DNA of 64,000 bases, from positions 3,100,001 through 3,164,000 of the forward strand of contig NZ_JBBNAC010000001.1 in NCBI RefSeq assembly GCF_037996825.1, given 5' to 3'. Under the pieces are notes generated by a model. The model saw only the letters and a list, made by a program, of their open reading frames with translations. It had not been told where the DNA came from and made no database searches. The translations under genes were made by a program, and so were the position numbers. This document shows positions 1-9,132 of this stretch, in pieces. Origin of the DNA: Bdellovibrio sp. BCCA. GTDB taxonomy: Bacteria > Bdellovibrionota > Bdellovibrionia > Bdellovibrionales > Bdellovibrionaceae. The stretch's first letter is position 1; every line of letters starts with the position of its first letter.

Positions 1-531
1 TCTCATCAAAAAGCCGTCAGTATTAACCTTGCGCGTGCCGGGACTTATCCGAGTCATATTTGTTATAACTTTCTGCATTTTGCTCTGCCCGCTCAGAACG
101 TTCGCCAAGATCATATTTTTGCAGCTCGGGTGACGAACAACAAAGACATGGTCACTGGAGCTGAGTTTGGCGGAATGAAAATCGGGGGCGACGTGCAAGG
201 GGCTCATGTGATTTTCCCGGACCCTATGGGGGCTACGGGGAACACCATGGTGACCGCCGTTTCCCACTATAAAACGCATATTCAGGGGCCTGCTAAGAAA
301 TTTATCGCCTTAAACCTGATCGTCACCCCTGAGTATTTGAAGAATGTTCTCACTGTGCACCCTGACGTCGTGATCTATGCCTTAAGACTTGACCGAGGGC
401 TATCGCCTCAGGCAGTTTTAGATGCAACTCCGGGCCAATATTGGGATCAAGAACGCGGTTTGAACGACAAACACTATATCGTTCCAGGCGGCGGTGGTTT
501 CGGTGAAATCATGAACAACTCTTTTGTGTAG
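1..531 (+). CDS. Uracil phosphoribosyltransferase-like protein (5' end outside window)
   Basis: The frame is open from the first base and ends at a TAG just before hpt, so only the C-terminal 176 codons are present. The product resembles uracil phosphoribosyltransferase: a PRPP-binding loop reads FPDPMGATGNTM, followed by a C-terminal PGGGGFGEIMN stretch of the kind that closes the uracil site in UPRTs. The expected reaction is uracil + PRPP to UMP in cytosolic pyrimidine salvage. It lies 16 bases upstream of a purine salvage phosphoribosyltransferase and is probably co-transcribed with it. A salvage pair suits a bacterium that takes bases from prey. The exact substrate is inferred from motif similarity; the sequence is not a close textbook Upp and may be a divergent subfamily. 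Confidence 0.75.
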   Translation, partial: SHQKAVSINLARAGTYPSHICYNFLHFALPAQNVRQDHIFAARVTNNKDMVTGAEFGGMKIGGDVQGAHVIFPDPMGATGNTMVTAVSHYKTHIQGPAKKFIALNLIVTPEYLKNVLTVHPDVVIYALRLDRGLSPQAVLDATPGQYWDQERGLNDKHYIVPGGGGFGEIMNNSFV

Positions 532-547
532 AGATGGAGACGTTACT

Positions 548-1078
548 ATGACAAATCTTTCACTTAAACCCTACATCACTGAAGAAAAAATTCAGCAAAA
601 GGTTAAAGAGTTGGGCGCGACTCTTTCAAAGAAATTTAAAAATGAAAAAGTCGTTGCAGTGTGCGTGCTGAAAGGCTCGTTCATGTTCTACTCTGATTTG
701 ATCCGCAACATCGACGCTGACATCACTTGCGAATTCTTCGGCGTTTCTTCTTACCACGGTGGAACTTCTTCTTCCGGCGAAGTGAAAGTGACTTTGGATT
801 TGGCAAGCCCGGTTGAAGGTTGCCACGTGATTCTTGTTGAAGACATCGTAGATACGGGTCTTACAATGAACTACCTAAAAAATTCTATCTTGTCTCGTAA
901 ACCTAAGAGCCTTACAACAATCGCTTTGCTTGAAAAGCCAGATGCTTTGAAAGTGAAATGCGATCTTGATCACGTGGGTTTCAAAATCCAAAATGAATTC
1001 GTAGTTGGTTACGGTTTGGATTACCAAGGTTACTACAGAAATCTTCCTTACATCGCGCAGGTTCAGAACTTCCAATAG
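548..1078 (+). CDS. hpt: Hypoxanthine phosphoribosyltransferase
   Basis: A 176-residue type I phosphoribosyltransferase. The PRPP loop is VILVEDIVDTGLTM, and the family hallmarks LKGSFMF near the N-terminus and VGYGLDYQGYYRNLPYIA near the C-terminus are those of HPRT. It converts hypoxanthine or guanine plus PRPP to IMP or GMP in the cytosol. The ATG at 548 is chosen because GGAG lies 8 bases upstream; a TTG eight codons earlier overlaps the preceding gene and has no such site. It follows the UPRT-like gene closely and ends before a strong terminator hairpin, so the two form a base-salvage operon. Confidence 0.93.
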   Translation: MTNLSLKPYITEEKIQQKVKELGATLSKKFKNEKVVAVCVLKGSFMFYSDLIRNIDADITCEFFGVSSYHGGTSSSGEVKVTLDLASPVEGCHVILVEDIVDTGLTMNYLKNSILSRKPKSLTTIALLEKPDALKVKCDLDHVGFKIQNEFVVGYGLDYQGYYRNLPYIAQVQNFQ

Positions 1079-1114
1079 TTCGATCGCTGCATTAGAAAAC
1101 TATTATCCAATAAC

Positions 1115-1148
1115 AAAAAACCGCTGCTTTAGAAGTCAGCGGTTTTTT
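1115..1148. terminator. Bidirectional rho-independent terminator
   Basis: CCGCTG and CAGCGG form a stem around a 10-base loop, flanked by AAAAAA on the left and TTTTTT on the right. It can end hpt transcription on the plus strand and the minus-strand gene that stops at 1202. Confidence 0.85.
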
Positions 1149-1201
1149 AACATTCTTCTGGCTAGTTATTTTTCAAATCATTCCGTAGGAACTAAATCAG
1201 C

Positions 1202-1744
1202 TTAATTTTCAGAATTTTTGCTTACGTTTTTGAGCTGTTCTTTCAAGGATAAGTTGCACGTATTTATTAATTCGACTAGTTCTTTTGAATTAATTTTTTC
1301 TAAATTTTTGAGACGATATTCTAATAAACTCTTTGTTCTTTTTTTGTATTCTCCTTCTGACATAGACTGATTTGCATAAGTTTCGATACTGGATTCGCAG
1401 ATTTTCTGAATAATTTTTATCGCCTCGGTCTTATCAATCCAACCGTCCAATATAATTTTAAGAGATTTATCTGGATTCTTTTCAATTGCGCTAGCGTATG
1501 CGATATCTAACTCGCTAGTCGGGCCAGCATCGCTAACCTTACGCAGGTTAACCCATGTTTTAAGCCAATTTATCTTACCTTGAGAGATATTACTAATATA
1601 CGTATTCCATCTTGTTGGATCCGAATACAAATATTCAAGGCACTTTTTTGGATTGGACAGCTTTGGTTTAACCTCACCAAGAGTCAAAGCCTCAGATGTT
1701 AAAGAGGCCGACATGATCAGCACTAAAACTAAATTTCTCAACAT
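1202..1744 (-). CDS. Secreted protein of unknown family, candidate RHS-linked accessory protein
   Basis: A 180-residue protein beginning with a clear signal peptide (MLRNLVLVLIMSASLTSEA). The mature part is Lys/Glu/Asn-rich and probably helical, with three cysteines. I do not recognise a family. It is the last gene of the minus-strand accessory block that starts with the fibre-like and RHS genes, about 90 bases below the neighbouring secreted protein. Its base composition is visibly AT-richer than the housekeeping genes nearby. Position downstream of an RHS protein and a HExxH domain makes a periplasmic immunity role possible, but nothing in the sequence proves it. Confidence 0.6.
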   Translation of the reverse strand: MLRNLVLVLIMSASLTSEALTLGEVKPKLSNPKKCLEYLYSDPTRWNTYISNISQGKINWLKTWVNLRKVSDAGPTSELDIAYASAIEKNPDKSLKIILDGWIDKTEAIKIIQKICESSIETYANQSMSEGEYKKRTKSLLEYRLKNLEKINSKELVELINTCNLSLKEQLKNVSKNSEN

Positions 1745-1832
1745 ATAATTCCTTTAAACCTACGGAGATAAGATTATCGTTTGCAATAACTCCTCAATAA
1801 GTATTGAAACATGCTAGCTCATGACAGCCTCG

Positions 1833-2330
1833 TCACATTTTTGATTCAGAACTTTTGCAAGTGGCAGTGTAAGTCACGGATTTACCATTCTCTACATGAA
1901 CTAACTCTGCCGATCTAACCAATCTAAAATCGGCATAAAGTTTTTCTTTTTTAAATAATTTACGAAAGAAACGTTCTAAGCCAAAGAACACATCGCCGAT
2001 ATTATCGTGGCACTCACCAACAATGAGTCCTTGTATCTCATTGTTGCCACCGATCTTTTCGCAAATATCTTTCGAAATTTTGACCAAATGCAATTTTTTT
2101 TCTCGAACTAGGTTCTCAAACACCTCGGATTGTTTCAATTTTGGATCAGAAAAGGTATACGATTGCACTTCTGCCATAAAATAACAGCTCTCGTCTTCTT
2201 TACGCTTTAAGCTATCTAAACGCAAACTTGCACACAGACTTGGCGCTCCGTAATCCCAACTGCGGCATCGGGCGCTAGCCGTCGATATCATTCCGCAGAG
2301 ACCAATAAATATTAATATTATGTTTTTCAA
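1833..2330 (-). CDS. Secreted cysteine-containing protein of unknown family
   Basis: A 165-residue protein with an N-terminal signal peptide (MKNIILIFIGLCGMISTASA) followed by a cysteine-bearing mature domain (six cysteines in the mature part, so disulfides are possible). Family not recognised. It starts 9 bases below the HExxH fragment, so it is co-transcribed with the RHS locus. Genes placed directly after an RHS tip domain often encode the cognate immunity protein; a periplasmic location would fit an exported toxin. That is a context-based guess only. Codon use is AT-rich like its neighbours in this block. Confidence 0.6.
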   Translation of the reverse strand: MKNIILIFIGLCGMISTASARCRSWDYGAPSLCASLRLDSLKRKEDESCYFMAEVQSYTFSDPKLKQSEVFENLVREKKLHLVKISKDICEKIGGNNEIQGLIVGECHDNIGDVFFGLERFFRKLFKKEKLYADFRLVRSAELVHVENGKSVTYTATCKSSESKM

Positions 2331-2339
2331 TTTATTCCC

Positions 2340-2648
2340 CTATTTTTTGTACTGTATTGATTCGCTAAATAGCTGATCCAATAACCTATTATCCGCATCT
2401 TCATTGTCGCCATTTTGAAAGAGCCGCTTGGTATTTTCTCTCGCGTGATTGAATTCGTGCAAAAATGTGTCTTCTAAATCTGTCAGCCCAGGACAGCGCT
2501 CCGATTTGCCCCGTTTTAATCCGTAAGCTACGTCGATATCAACTGTTTGATATAATGCATATGGACCGTAGCTGTTTGTTTGCCCGGCATCAATTACTGA
2601 GCTTCCACTTTTATCTCTAACAATAATTACCTGAATAGCAGCATCCAA
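2340..2648 (-). pseudogene. HExxH metallopeptidase-like C-terminal domain detached from the RHS protein by one stop codon
   Basis: This 102-codon stretch continues in exactly the same frame as the upstream RHS gene; only a TAG at 2649-2651 separates them. Its first codon is TTG with no Shine-Dalgarno sequence, so independent translation is doubtful. It contains LHEFNHARE, a HExxH zinc-peptidase motif at residues 64-68, with acidic residues downstream that could supply a third ligand. RHS proteins usually end in a variable effector tip after the DPTGL core end, and this segment sits just there. Either a nonsense mutation has disarmed the protein, the TAG is read through, or the fragment is made separately. 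Confidence 0.7.
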
Positions 2649-5600
2649 CTACCTATAGATTGGAGTATTTTTAATCCAAGCCGGAATTATTCCATCTGGG
2701 TCGTAAATCTTTAATCCCGTTGGATCAATCCAGTTCACAGGATCACTTTGCGTATATGAATACAAATTCGTATCCCCACCATTAAACAAGATGGGATCTT
2801 TACTCGTCCAACGTCCGATTTCCGGATCATAATCTCGCGCACCAAAGTGCAATAACTTTGTATCTTGATCTCTTAAACCACCGGCAAATCCGAATGGTTG
2901 AAAACAAGTATTGCTATCCAACGTAACGGTACCAAAAATATTGTAATCAATTCTTTGTACAATTGCTCCATCAGATATCCTCATCACCAAACGAACCGAC
3001 CCTAAATGGTCTTTTACAAGTTTATAAGTAATTCCATTTTTAATCATAAAATCAGGTGAGTGACGATTTGAGACATATACATACTGGGTTGTTATATTAC
3101 CAGCGCTATCGATTTCTCCGACGATGTTATATTTGCCGTCGTATAAGTAAGTACTCGTTGTAATTCCATTTTTCTTTCTTCCAACTCGTCGTCCTAGTCC
3201 GTCATAGACATAGCTAATTATATCACCCGACGGCAAAGTAACTTGCGTCAATGCTCCTAAGGAGTTGTATTGATAATTAGTTGCCATTCCAGTCGATGTA
3301 TTCTGGCGACTGATCATTTCTCCATTATCATTGTGTGAAAATGTATACTGGTTATAAGTTAAAATTCGATCTTGATTGTCATAGGTAGCAGTAGTGTTAA
3401 CAATTCCAACATTACCACCAGTTCGATTCCCGTTGTTATCAAAAATAAAATGTGCATATGCGGAACCATTCTTTGTAATGTCGGTCAGTCTGCCAGAAAG
3501 GTCGTAACTGTATGCATAAGTATCCGTAGTACCTTTAAGAGTTTCTTGTTTGGTTATAACTCGCCCCAGACTATCTCTGGTGTAGACTACTCCATAGATC
3601 GGGTTACTTGAATAACTAACTGATCGACCAGATAATTCACCGAATGAGTTATACGAAAAATTCTCAACGGAGCCACCCAGGGTCATCGTAGAAAGAAGAG
3701 GTGTCGCCGTTTGATAAGTATAAACTGCGGCTCCCGCGGACGTAATAAGACCGTCATTATCTCTTCCAAAGGTTATCGTCAAAGGAGAACCAGAAGCTCC
3801 TTGTACGGAGCTTCCCGTAACCCAGAAATTATTATCGTAAGACAAAGACAGCTTTCCTATTTGTACTCCGGAAACTGCATTAGTAAGGACGTCATCAGTT
3901 AAAAGAGATCCTTGGTATGAAAAAGTATTTTTTAAACCATCGTACGATTTTGAAGTTGTAAGCAACCCTTTCGTTGTTTCATATGTGAACTCAAATAGGC
4001 TGCCTGTAGAAACGGAAATTGAATCAAGGACACCGGTTAGAGAGCCATAATTAAAATAAACGGAAACGCCATCGGGACGGTCAGCCCGCGTCACCTGTTT
4101 ATCATTATTGTAAGAATACTCGGTTGGCTTGGAGATTCCCCCTAGAATAGGTGGAAGGTATTTCCTAAAAGTTTCTAAAGCCGAATAAAAGAAATTATGT
4201 TGAGGTCTCCCTGGCGGAGTTATACTTGTTACACGACCGTTGCCATCATAAGCGTAAGCGATCACGCGGTTATCGGGAAGTGTTACCGTAGTCACGCGGC
4301 CTGCAAGATCATAGCCATATGATGTAATCTGCAGAAGTGCGTTTTTCACCTGAGCAACAAACCCTTTTGAATCGTACGTATATTCTGTAGTACGACTTCC
4401 CTGGGTAGTCGAAACTAATCGTCCCCAACTATCATATTGTAGCGCTAACGGCGTTAGGTTGCCGATCTGAATACTCGTGGGTTTTTGGAAAATATCGACT
4501 GCGAGTGCAGTTGTCCTGCCTTCTGGCGTGGTGTTAGTCCAAGTCTTTGATGAGCCCGAAAAAACATTGCCATATGTACGTGAATTCACCGTCTGTTGAG
4601 TATTGAGAGTAATTATTGAAAATGGATCATTCACGTCGGAAAGACTCGCAGAGTGGGAAAAAGTCGCAGAGCGATTTAGAGTACCCATTTTTTGAATAAT
4701 CCCACTAGGCTGTCTTACCAAATCCCCAAAGCGCGGATCGTATGTGTATGAAATATCTAACTTCGTATCGCCTTTAGTGCGAACCACTTTCCCTGTAGGA
4801 CCGTAAGTCTCTTTAAGAGTCGTAACGCTGCCCAGTGAATTTACAATTTTAGTCGTTGTTGCAGTCATCGAATTAAGAACTTCGATATTTTGCTCGCGGC
4901 CCATGGCAGAAGTTCTGACATACATCTTACTTGATGCGAGAAGACTCTCCAAATAATTTAAAAATGCTCCGCCACTATGTGCATCCTTACTTAAATTCCC
5001 ATCTGAATCGGAATAAAAAGTGGTCACTTCACCTTCCGGTTTTGTAAACGTATACAGCATGCCAGATGTTGTATACGTCATAGAGTATACTTCGCTATTG
5101 GGATTTGTTATGGAAGCGAGATAGCCGTTGCCATTGATCGAGGCCGTCGTTACGACTCCATAAGGAGTTTGAATACCTGTGAATTGGCCTGCGCTGCGAA
5201 TGATACTTGTTGTCCTTCCGTAGGCATCAGTAAAGCCAGTAATCCGGCCTAATGAATCGTATGAAAAAGTATAAAGCACCTGCCCCGTTAACGCTGCCCA
5301 GGTTTGCAAATGTCTTCCTTGAGAGTTAAATACATAAATCTCCGAATTTGAATCTAGAGAAACGGCAACATTTCCTCCTCCTAAGTCTTCGTAATCTGCT
5401 TCGAAAACGGCTCCGCCTCCCAAATAAAGTCGTCCTACTTCAATGTCGTAAAAATGATTGTTGCTTAATGACCACCCTCCTAAACCTAATCGATCTACTT
5501 TCCAGTTTCCAAGCGGCAGTGAAAACTCTAAGGGAACGGAAGATGGTGAATATGTACCAAAATAAACTTTTATATTTGCGACCGCTCCGCCAGGAGTTGG

Positions 5601-6158
5601 TTGTGCGAGATTGTTTAATCCATCCCAAACCCAATCAAGATGATCATTTGTTGAAGTCGGTAACGAAAGCGAAATATTTCTCCCTGCGATTTGAATTTTA
5701 ATATCGAAAACCGAAATTGAAGTCGGAGGAGTTTCATAAAGAGGTAGACGAAGACGATAGTTATCAGTGCGACGCAACCCTCTATCACTACTAAATACCA
5801 AACTAACATCGCTTCCAACAATAGGTATCGATTCCGAAAATGTGTTAGATGTTTGATTAATAACTGAATGCCCAGGCTGGCAACTAGGTGCGCTTGTCGC
5901 GCGAATATTTGTCGGTAAAGATGAATAACCAGGGCCATCGCAACCAAAGAAATATACCGGATTTCCACTATTGAAACAACGAACACAAACTTCGTCTTCA
6001 CCTACCCAATCATCACACAAAAAAATCTTGTACGTGTATCCCTGCGATGAGCAAAAATTTACTTTCGAATCTACGCACGTAAGCCAAGCATCATCTGCCA
6101 ATGCACTTGCTGAAATAACAGCAATAAATAAAAAGGACATAATTTTTGTTAAAGTCAT
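2649..6158 (-). CDS. Secreted RHS/YD-repeat protein
   Basis: A 1169-residue protein with an N-terminal signal peptide (MTLTKIMSFLFIAVISASALA), a cysteine-rich N-terminal segment, then a long series of YD repeats (for example YGYDLAGRVTTV and YAYDGNGRVTSI) and an RHS-associated core near the C-terminus (YDPEIGRWTSKDP, then DPVNWIDPTGL). Such proteins form a hollow shell that can enclose a C-terminal effector. Here only about 22 residues follow the DPTGL before a TAG; the same frame then resumes in a HExxH domain. The ATG at 6158 is preferred over a GTG at 6164 because of spacing to AAGGG. The gene lies 76 bases below the fibre-like gene and is probably in its operon. The function (prey interaction or interbacterial antagonism) is inferred. 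Confidence 0.88.
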   Translation of the reverse strand: MTLTKIMSFLFIAVISASALADDAWLTCVDSKVNFCSSQGYTYKIFLCDDWVGEDEVCVRCFNSGNPVYFFGCDGPGYSSLPTNIRATSAPSCQPGHSVINQTSNTFSESIPIVGSDVSLVFSSDRGLRRTDNYRLRLPLYETPPTSISVFDIKIQIAGRNISLSLPTSTNDHLDWVWDGLNNLAQPTPGGAVANIKVYFGTYSPSSVPLEFSLPLGNWKVDRLGLGGWSLSNNHFYDIEVGRLYLGGGAVFEADYEDLGGGNVAVSLDSNSEIYVFNSQGRHLQTWAALTGQVLYTFSYDSLGRITGFTDAYGRTTSIIRSAGQFTGIQTPYGVVTTASINGNGYLASITNPNSEVYSMTYTTSGMLYTFTKPEGEVTTFYSDSDGNLSKDAHSGGAFLNYLESLLASSKMYVRTSAMGREQNIEVLNSMTATTTKIVNSLGSVTTLKETYGPTGKVVRTKGDTKLDISYTYDPRFGDLVRQPSGIIQKMGTLNRSATFSHSASLSDVNDPFSIITLNTQQTVNSRTYGNVFSGSSKTWTNTTPEGRTTALAVDIFQKPTSIQIGNLTPLALQYDSWGRLVSTTQGSRTTEYTYDSKGFVAQVKNALLQITSYGYDLAGRVTTVTLPDNRVIAYAYDGNGRVTSITPPGRPQHNFFYSALETFRKYLPPILGGISKPTEYSYNNDKQVTRADRPDGVSVYFNYGSLTGVLDSISVSTGSLFEFTYETTKGLLTTSKSYDGLKNTFSYQGSLLTDDVLTNAVSGVQIGKLSLSYDNNFWVTGSSVQGASGSPLTITFGRDNDGLITSAGAAVYTYQTATPLLSTMTLGGSVENFSYNSFGELSGRSVSYSSNPIYGVVYTRDSLGRVITKQETLKGTTDTYAYSYDLSGRLTDITKNGSAYAHFIFDNNGNRTGGNVGIVNTTATYDNQDRILTYNQYTFSHNDNGEMISRQNTSTGMATNYQYNSLGALTQVTLPSGDIISYVYDGLGRRVGRKKNGITTSTYLYDGKYNIVGEIDSAGNITTQYVYVSNRHSPDFMIKNGITYKLVKDHLGSVRLVMRISDGAIVQRIDYNIFGTVTLDSNTCFQPFGFAGGLRDQDTKLLHFGARDYDPEIGRWTSKDPILFNGGDTNLYSYTQSDPVNWIDPTGLKIYDPDGIIPAWIKNTPIYR

Positions 6159-6234
6159 AAACACCCTTCAACATAAAAGAAAAACTTATATGAAATTTAA
6201 AACGCCATTAATAAAATGTATTTTCACGGGGGCA

Positions 6235-8166
6235 CTATTGAATAAGATCAAGCGACAAAGTTGTAGCTGTTTGGCCTGCATTCACCGTGACCGTATTGGT
6301 GCCATTAAACCAAACATAACCCTCAACATAATCTGTGCTTCCGTTTAAATAAGCCAGCCCATCAACAAGAACAGTCTGAGTAAAGGAAGAGGTGTAGTTT
6401 ATTAAAGTACGAGTTATTTTATATGGATTTCCATTAATATAAATAGCAGCTCTCATAGAACCCGCTCCACTTCCAACAGTGCTCATTTCGGCGGCAAGAC
6501 TAATGCGATAGTAGCCTGATTTTAAAGGTATAAGTCTTGAGTCCGTATCATTAAAGGTTACATTCTGCAGGATATTCGTTGAGCCTGAAGGGTTTAATCC
6601 AAATGAAACTTTTGTCCATGTACTTGCAGCAGTAACAGAAGTCGCATTGTAAGCAGATATCATAGCGAATGTTGGACTACCCGTCGAACCGCCCGATGAG
6701 CTAGCAGCAGTCGTCTGCAAAGAGCCGTCCGGAAATCTAAATCCTCCTGATACCGATTGAATTTCACCTGCCACCGCAAGTTTGGTAGTCGGATTCGCGA
6801 CACCAATTCCCACATTTCCGGTCGGACGATTTATGTGCGATCCAGAGATTGTCCAAAGAGAATCGACAATAGAGCTCGACAAATCAGCTGTGGTGATCTT
6901 CCTGAAAGTTGCATTTCCAGCTACACCATCAGGAGACGCAAGAACTGTATTCGCAGATTGCGAACCTAAAGAAGCTGCCGTGAAAACGATATCAGAACAA
7001 CTCCATGCTCCCAAAGGTGATGAAAAAGTGAGGGATTGATTTGCACCACAGTTTGCGGGCATATTTGAGGCGTCGATCTTATTATTCAGCTGAACTGAAA
7101 GATTTGTTACGTCAGAAATTGCAACAGATTTATTAACCCAGCTTGTGCCATCAAAACTTAAAAATTGATCTGCTGATGGGGTAAATGCAGAAACATTTTT
7201 GCCTGCGATCTTACTTGCATTTATATCAGTTAAGTTCACACCGCTGACTGCTGGAAGTTGGGCGGAGCCATTAAGCTGAACAATTTTGTTTGCGGTTGTT
7301 CCGACATCAACAGAAAGAGTCCCGGATGTTGTAATCGGCCCCCCAAGAAGGCCCGTACCAGTATCGATATTCGTTACTGAGCCTGAACCTCCTCCAGTAC
7401 TCCACCCCGCAGAAATAGTCTTACAGTTTGCGCCACTGCGATCACAGATTTGATCCGTGCGAATAGTACCAAGAACGTCAAGCTCGGAGCCGGGGTTCTC
7501 AGTACCAACCCCAACGGTGCCACCGAAATAGTTTTTTGCCCCCTTTGAATAAATAGAAAAATTGTTTGTCGCCGCTGTCGGAGTATCAATATAAACACCG
7601 AAGTAGTTTGTGATTACTCCACCACCGGAATTAACAGGGACAGAAATTCCAACACCATAAGCATTCGTCACTACTCCTGAAGAAAGGTTACTCACTCCCG
7701 CTTGAAGTCCTGAAGCGTAAACAAGGGTTCCGGTTCCGGCATGATATACGTTCCCAGAGACGCCGTGAGCAGAGCTAATTGTCCCTGACTGTGAGGACCC
7801 AGTTGAAACTCGTCCTTGCACACCGGAAATAGTTCCTGTGTAGTTTGAAGCTGTATTGACAGTGGCTCCAGACTTAACGCTTACAAAACTATCGGCGGAG
7901 TTACCAGAGGGAACTCCGTAAACGGTATCCAACCTCGCAGCAGGAGAAAGAGTCCCAATTCCAACATGCCCATCCATCACCGTTAACGATGGATTCCCCG
8001 TTGGGTTCGTGATATTTACTGGCATTCCAAATTCATAACTGTTGCACATAAGAGGAGAAACTTTAGAAGCACCAAGAGGGCAATCAGCATGCGCCTGCGC
8101 AGAATAGAAAAATTGAGCGCCGACCAACAATAATAAAGACTTTTTCAATCCAGAATGTACTTCCAA
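6235..8166 (-). CDS. Secreted fibre-like protein with C1q/TNF-like C-terminal domain
   Basis: A 643-residue protein with a signal peptide (LLLLVGAQFFYSAQAHA). The body is Ser/Thr/Gly/Asn-rich and carries tail-fibre style modules such as GHVGIGTLSPAARLD, GNVGIGVANPTTKLAV and FRFPDGSLQTTAA. The last about 140 residues, rich in beta-strand, include LKSGYYRISLAAEMS and end SLDLIQ, resembling C1q-like trimeric jelly-rolls. It shares modules with the 1197-residue protein at 59918. The proposed start is TTG at 8166 with GGAGG four bases upstream, a short but usable spacing. Probably a cell-surface or secreted adhesin; its place ahead of the RHS gene suggests joint expression. Domain assignment is by eye. 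Confidence 0.75.
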   Translation of the reverse strand: MEVHSGLKKSLLLLVGAQFFYSAQAHADCPLGASKVSPLMCNSYEFGMPVNITNPTGNPSLTVMDGHVGIGTLSPAARLDTVYGVPSGNSADSFVSVKSGATVNTASNYTGTISGVQGRVSTGSSQSGTISSAHGVSGNVYHAGTGTLVYASGLQAGVSNLSSGVVTNAYGVGISVPVNSGGGVITNYFGVYIDTPTAATNNFSIYSKGAKNYFGGTVGVGTENPGSELDVLGTIRTDQICDRSGANCKTISAGWSTGGGSGSVTNIDTGTGLLGGPITTSGTLSVDVGTTANKIVQLNGSAQLPAVSGVNLTDINASKIAGKNVSAFTPSADQFLSFDGTSWVNKSVAISDVTNLSVQLNNKIDASNMPANCGANQSLTFSSPLGAWSCSDIVFTAASLGSQSANTVLASPDGVAGNATFRKITTADLSSSIVDSLWTISGSHINRPTGNVGIGVANPTTKLAVAGEIQSVSGGFRFPDGSLQTTAASSSGGSTGSPTFAMISAYNATSVTAASTWTKVSFGLNPSGSTNILQNVTFNDTDSRLIPLKSGYYRISLAAEMSTVGSGAGSMRAAIYINGNPYKITRTLINYTSSFTQTVLVDGLAYLNGSTDYVEGYVWFNGTNTVTVNAGQTATTLSLDLIQ

Positions 8167-8499
8167 GTGCCCTCCGTAAGCAAAGTATGTTTTTCCAACA
8201 CATCCATGTTTACAAATTGAAGCACAGAATTTATAAAAACAAAAACAAGATTATAAGGACAATGTGCATTTAGTAATGCAACTAGATTTTTCCTTTCAAC
8301 TATTAACGATTGTTCATCGAAACTTAAAAGGAATAGCCCCACAATCCTAATTTCATTTTATTATTTTAGAACAAGACAAAAAAATTTTTGAGATGGCCAC
8401 AAAATAATAAGTTAAAACAGCCCAGTTATAATGATTTAAGAAGGCAGAAAAAAATCCCCAGGCGAACATTTTTTCAAGACCAGGCTGCTTCATATGCTT
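8167..8499. other. AT-rich intergenic region, no gene seen
   Basis: About 330 bases between the fibre-like gene and the Mn exporter gene, both on the minus strand. It is very AT-rich and should contain the promoter for the fibre-RHS block. I see no convincing coding frame, RNA gene or strong terminator hairpin; short A-tracts (aaaaaaattttt near 8380) suggest bent DNA. Confidence 0.5.
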
Positions 8500-9051
8500 T
8501 TAACGCATCAAAATTCCAACACCGAAAATCATGTAGAGCAATGACGATCCGTAGTTGATCCATTTCATCGGGATTTTTTGCGTGAGTCTTTCCCCAAACA
8601 CCACAGCGAGTCCGTCAGAAAATAACATTCCCAAAGTTGTTCCCATCGTCACTAGTGTGAGGTTTTGATATTTCGCCGCCAACGCCACCGTTGAAAGCTG
8701 GGTCTTATCGCCGATCTCAGCAAAGAAAAACAGAACCGTCGTTGTCCAGAAAGCTCCCCAGCGCATATTGTCGGGATTGGAATCATCTTTGTCAGGAATT
8801 AAGATCCACAAAGCAAAACCGAAGAAGGTGATCGCCAAAGCCCAATCCAAATAATGCGAAGGCACCTGTGAGGAAATCCACTGTCCGAGCCACGCTGCGA
8901 GCGCGTGATTAAGAATGGTCGCAGCTAAAATACCACCCATCACGTGCCAGGGTTTTTTAAACTTCACAGCTAAAACTAAAGCTAAAAGTTGCGTTTTATC
9001 GCCCATCTCTGTGGCTGCGACTAACAAAAAAGAATTTAAAATTGCTTCCAT
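8500..9051 (-). CDS. GDT1/TMEM165 (UPF0016) family manganese exporter
   Basis: A 183-residue membrane protein with six predicted transmembrane segments arranged as two homologous halves. Each half contains the family signature E-x-G-D-K-T: ATEMGDKTQLLAL at residues 13-25 and AEIGDKTQLSTVAL in the second half, with a charged cytoplasmic linker (IPDKDDSNPDN). Known members export Mn2+ or act as cation/H+ exchangers. The assignment is strongly supported by a yybP-ykoY manganese riboswitch directly upstream. The ATG at 9051 has GAGGG about 8 bases upstream. It probably protects against manganese overload, for instance when prey contents are released. Confidence 0.92.
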   Translation of the reverse strand: MEAILNSFLLVAATEMGDKTQLLALVLAVKFKKPWHVMGGILAATILNHALAAWLGQWISSQVPSHYLDWALAITFFGFALWILIPDKDDSNPDNMRWGAFWTTTVLFFFAEIGDKTQLSTVALAAKYQNLTLVTMGTTLGMLFSDGLAVVFGERLTQKIPMKWINYGSSLLYMIFGVGILMR

Positions 9052-9065
9052 TCGGGAGCCCTCAC

Positions 9066-9109
9066 TTTGAAAAAACCGTGGGGCTCAAAAAGAAAACGAG
9101 ACCACACGG
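9066..9109 (-). terminator. Expression-platform hairpins downstream of the manganese riboswitch
   Basis: Reading the minus strand, CCGTGTGGTCTC (9098-9109) can pair with GAGCCCCACGG (9076-9086) and is followed by TTTTTT, a plausible intrinsic terminator. Alternatively GTCTCGT (9096-9102) can pair with ACGAGAC at the 3' edge of the aptamer (9137-9143), giving another hairpin followed by TTTTCTTTTT. These structures exclude each other, as expected for a switching platform. Confidence 0.6.
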
Positions 9110-9132
9110 TGTTTGTTGTTAAAAACACGCGT

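Noticed and set aside
8145-8342. 65-codon minus-strand frame upstream of the fibre-like gene
   Set aside because: It overlaps the signal peptide of the real gene, has no ribosome-binding site and no recognisable composition.
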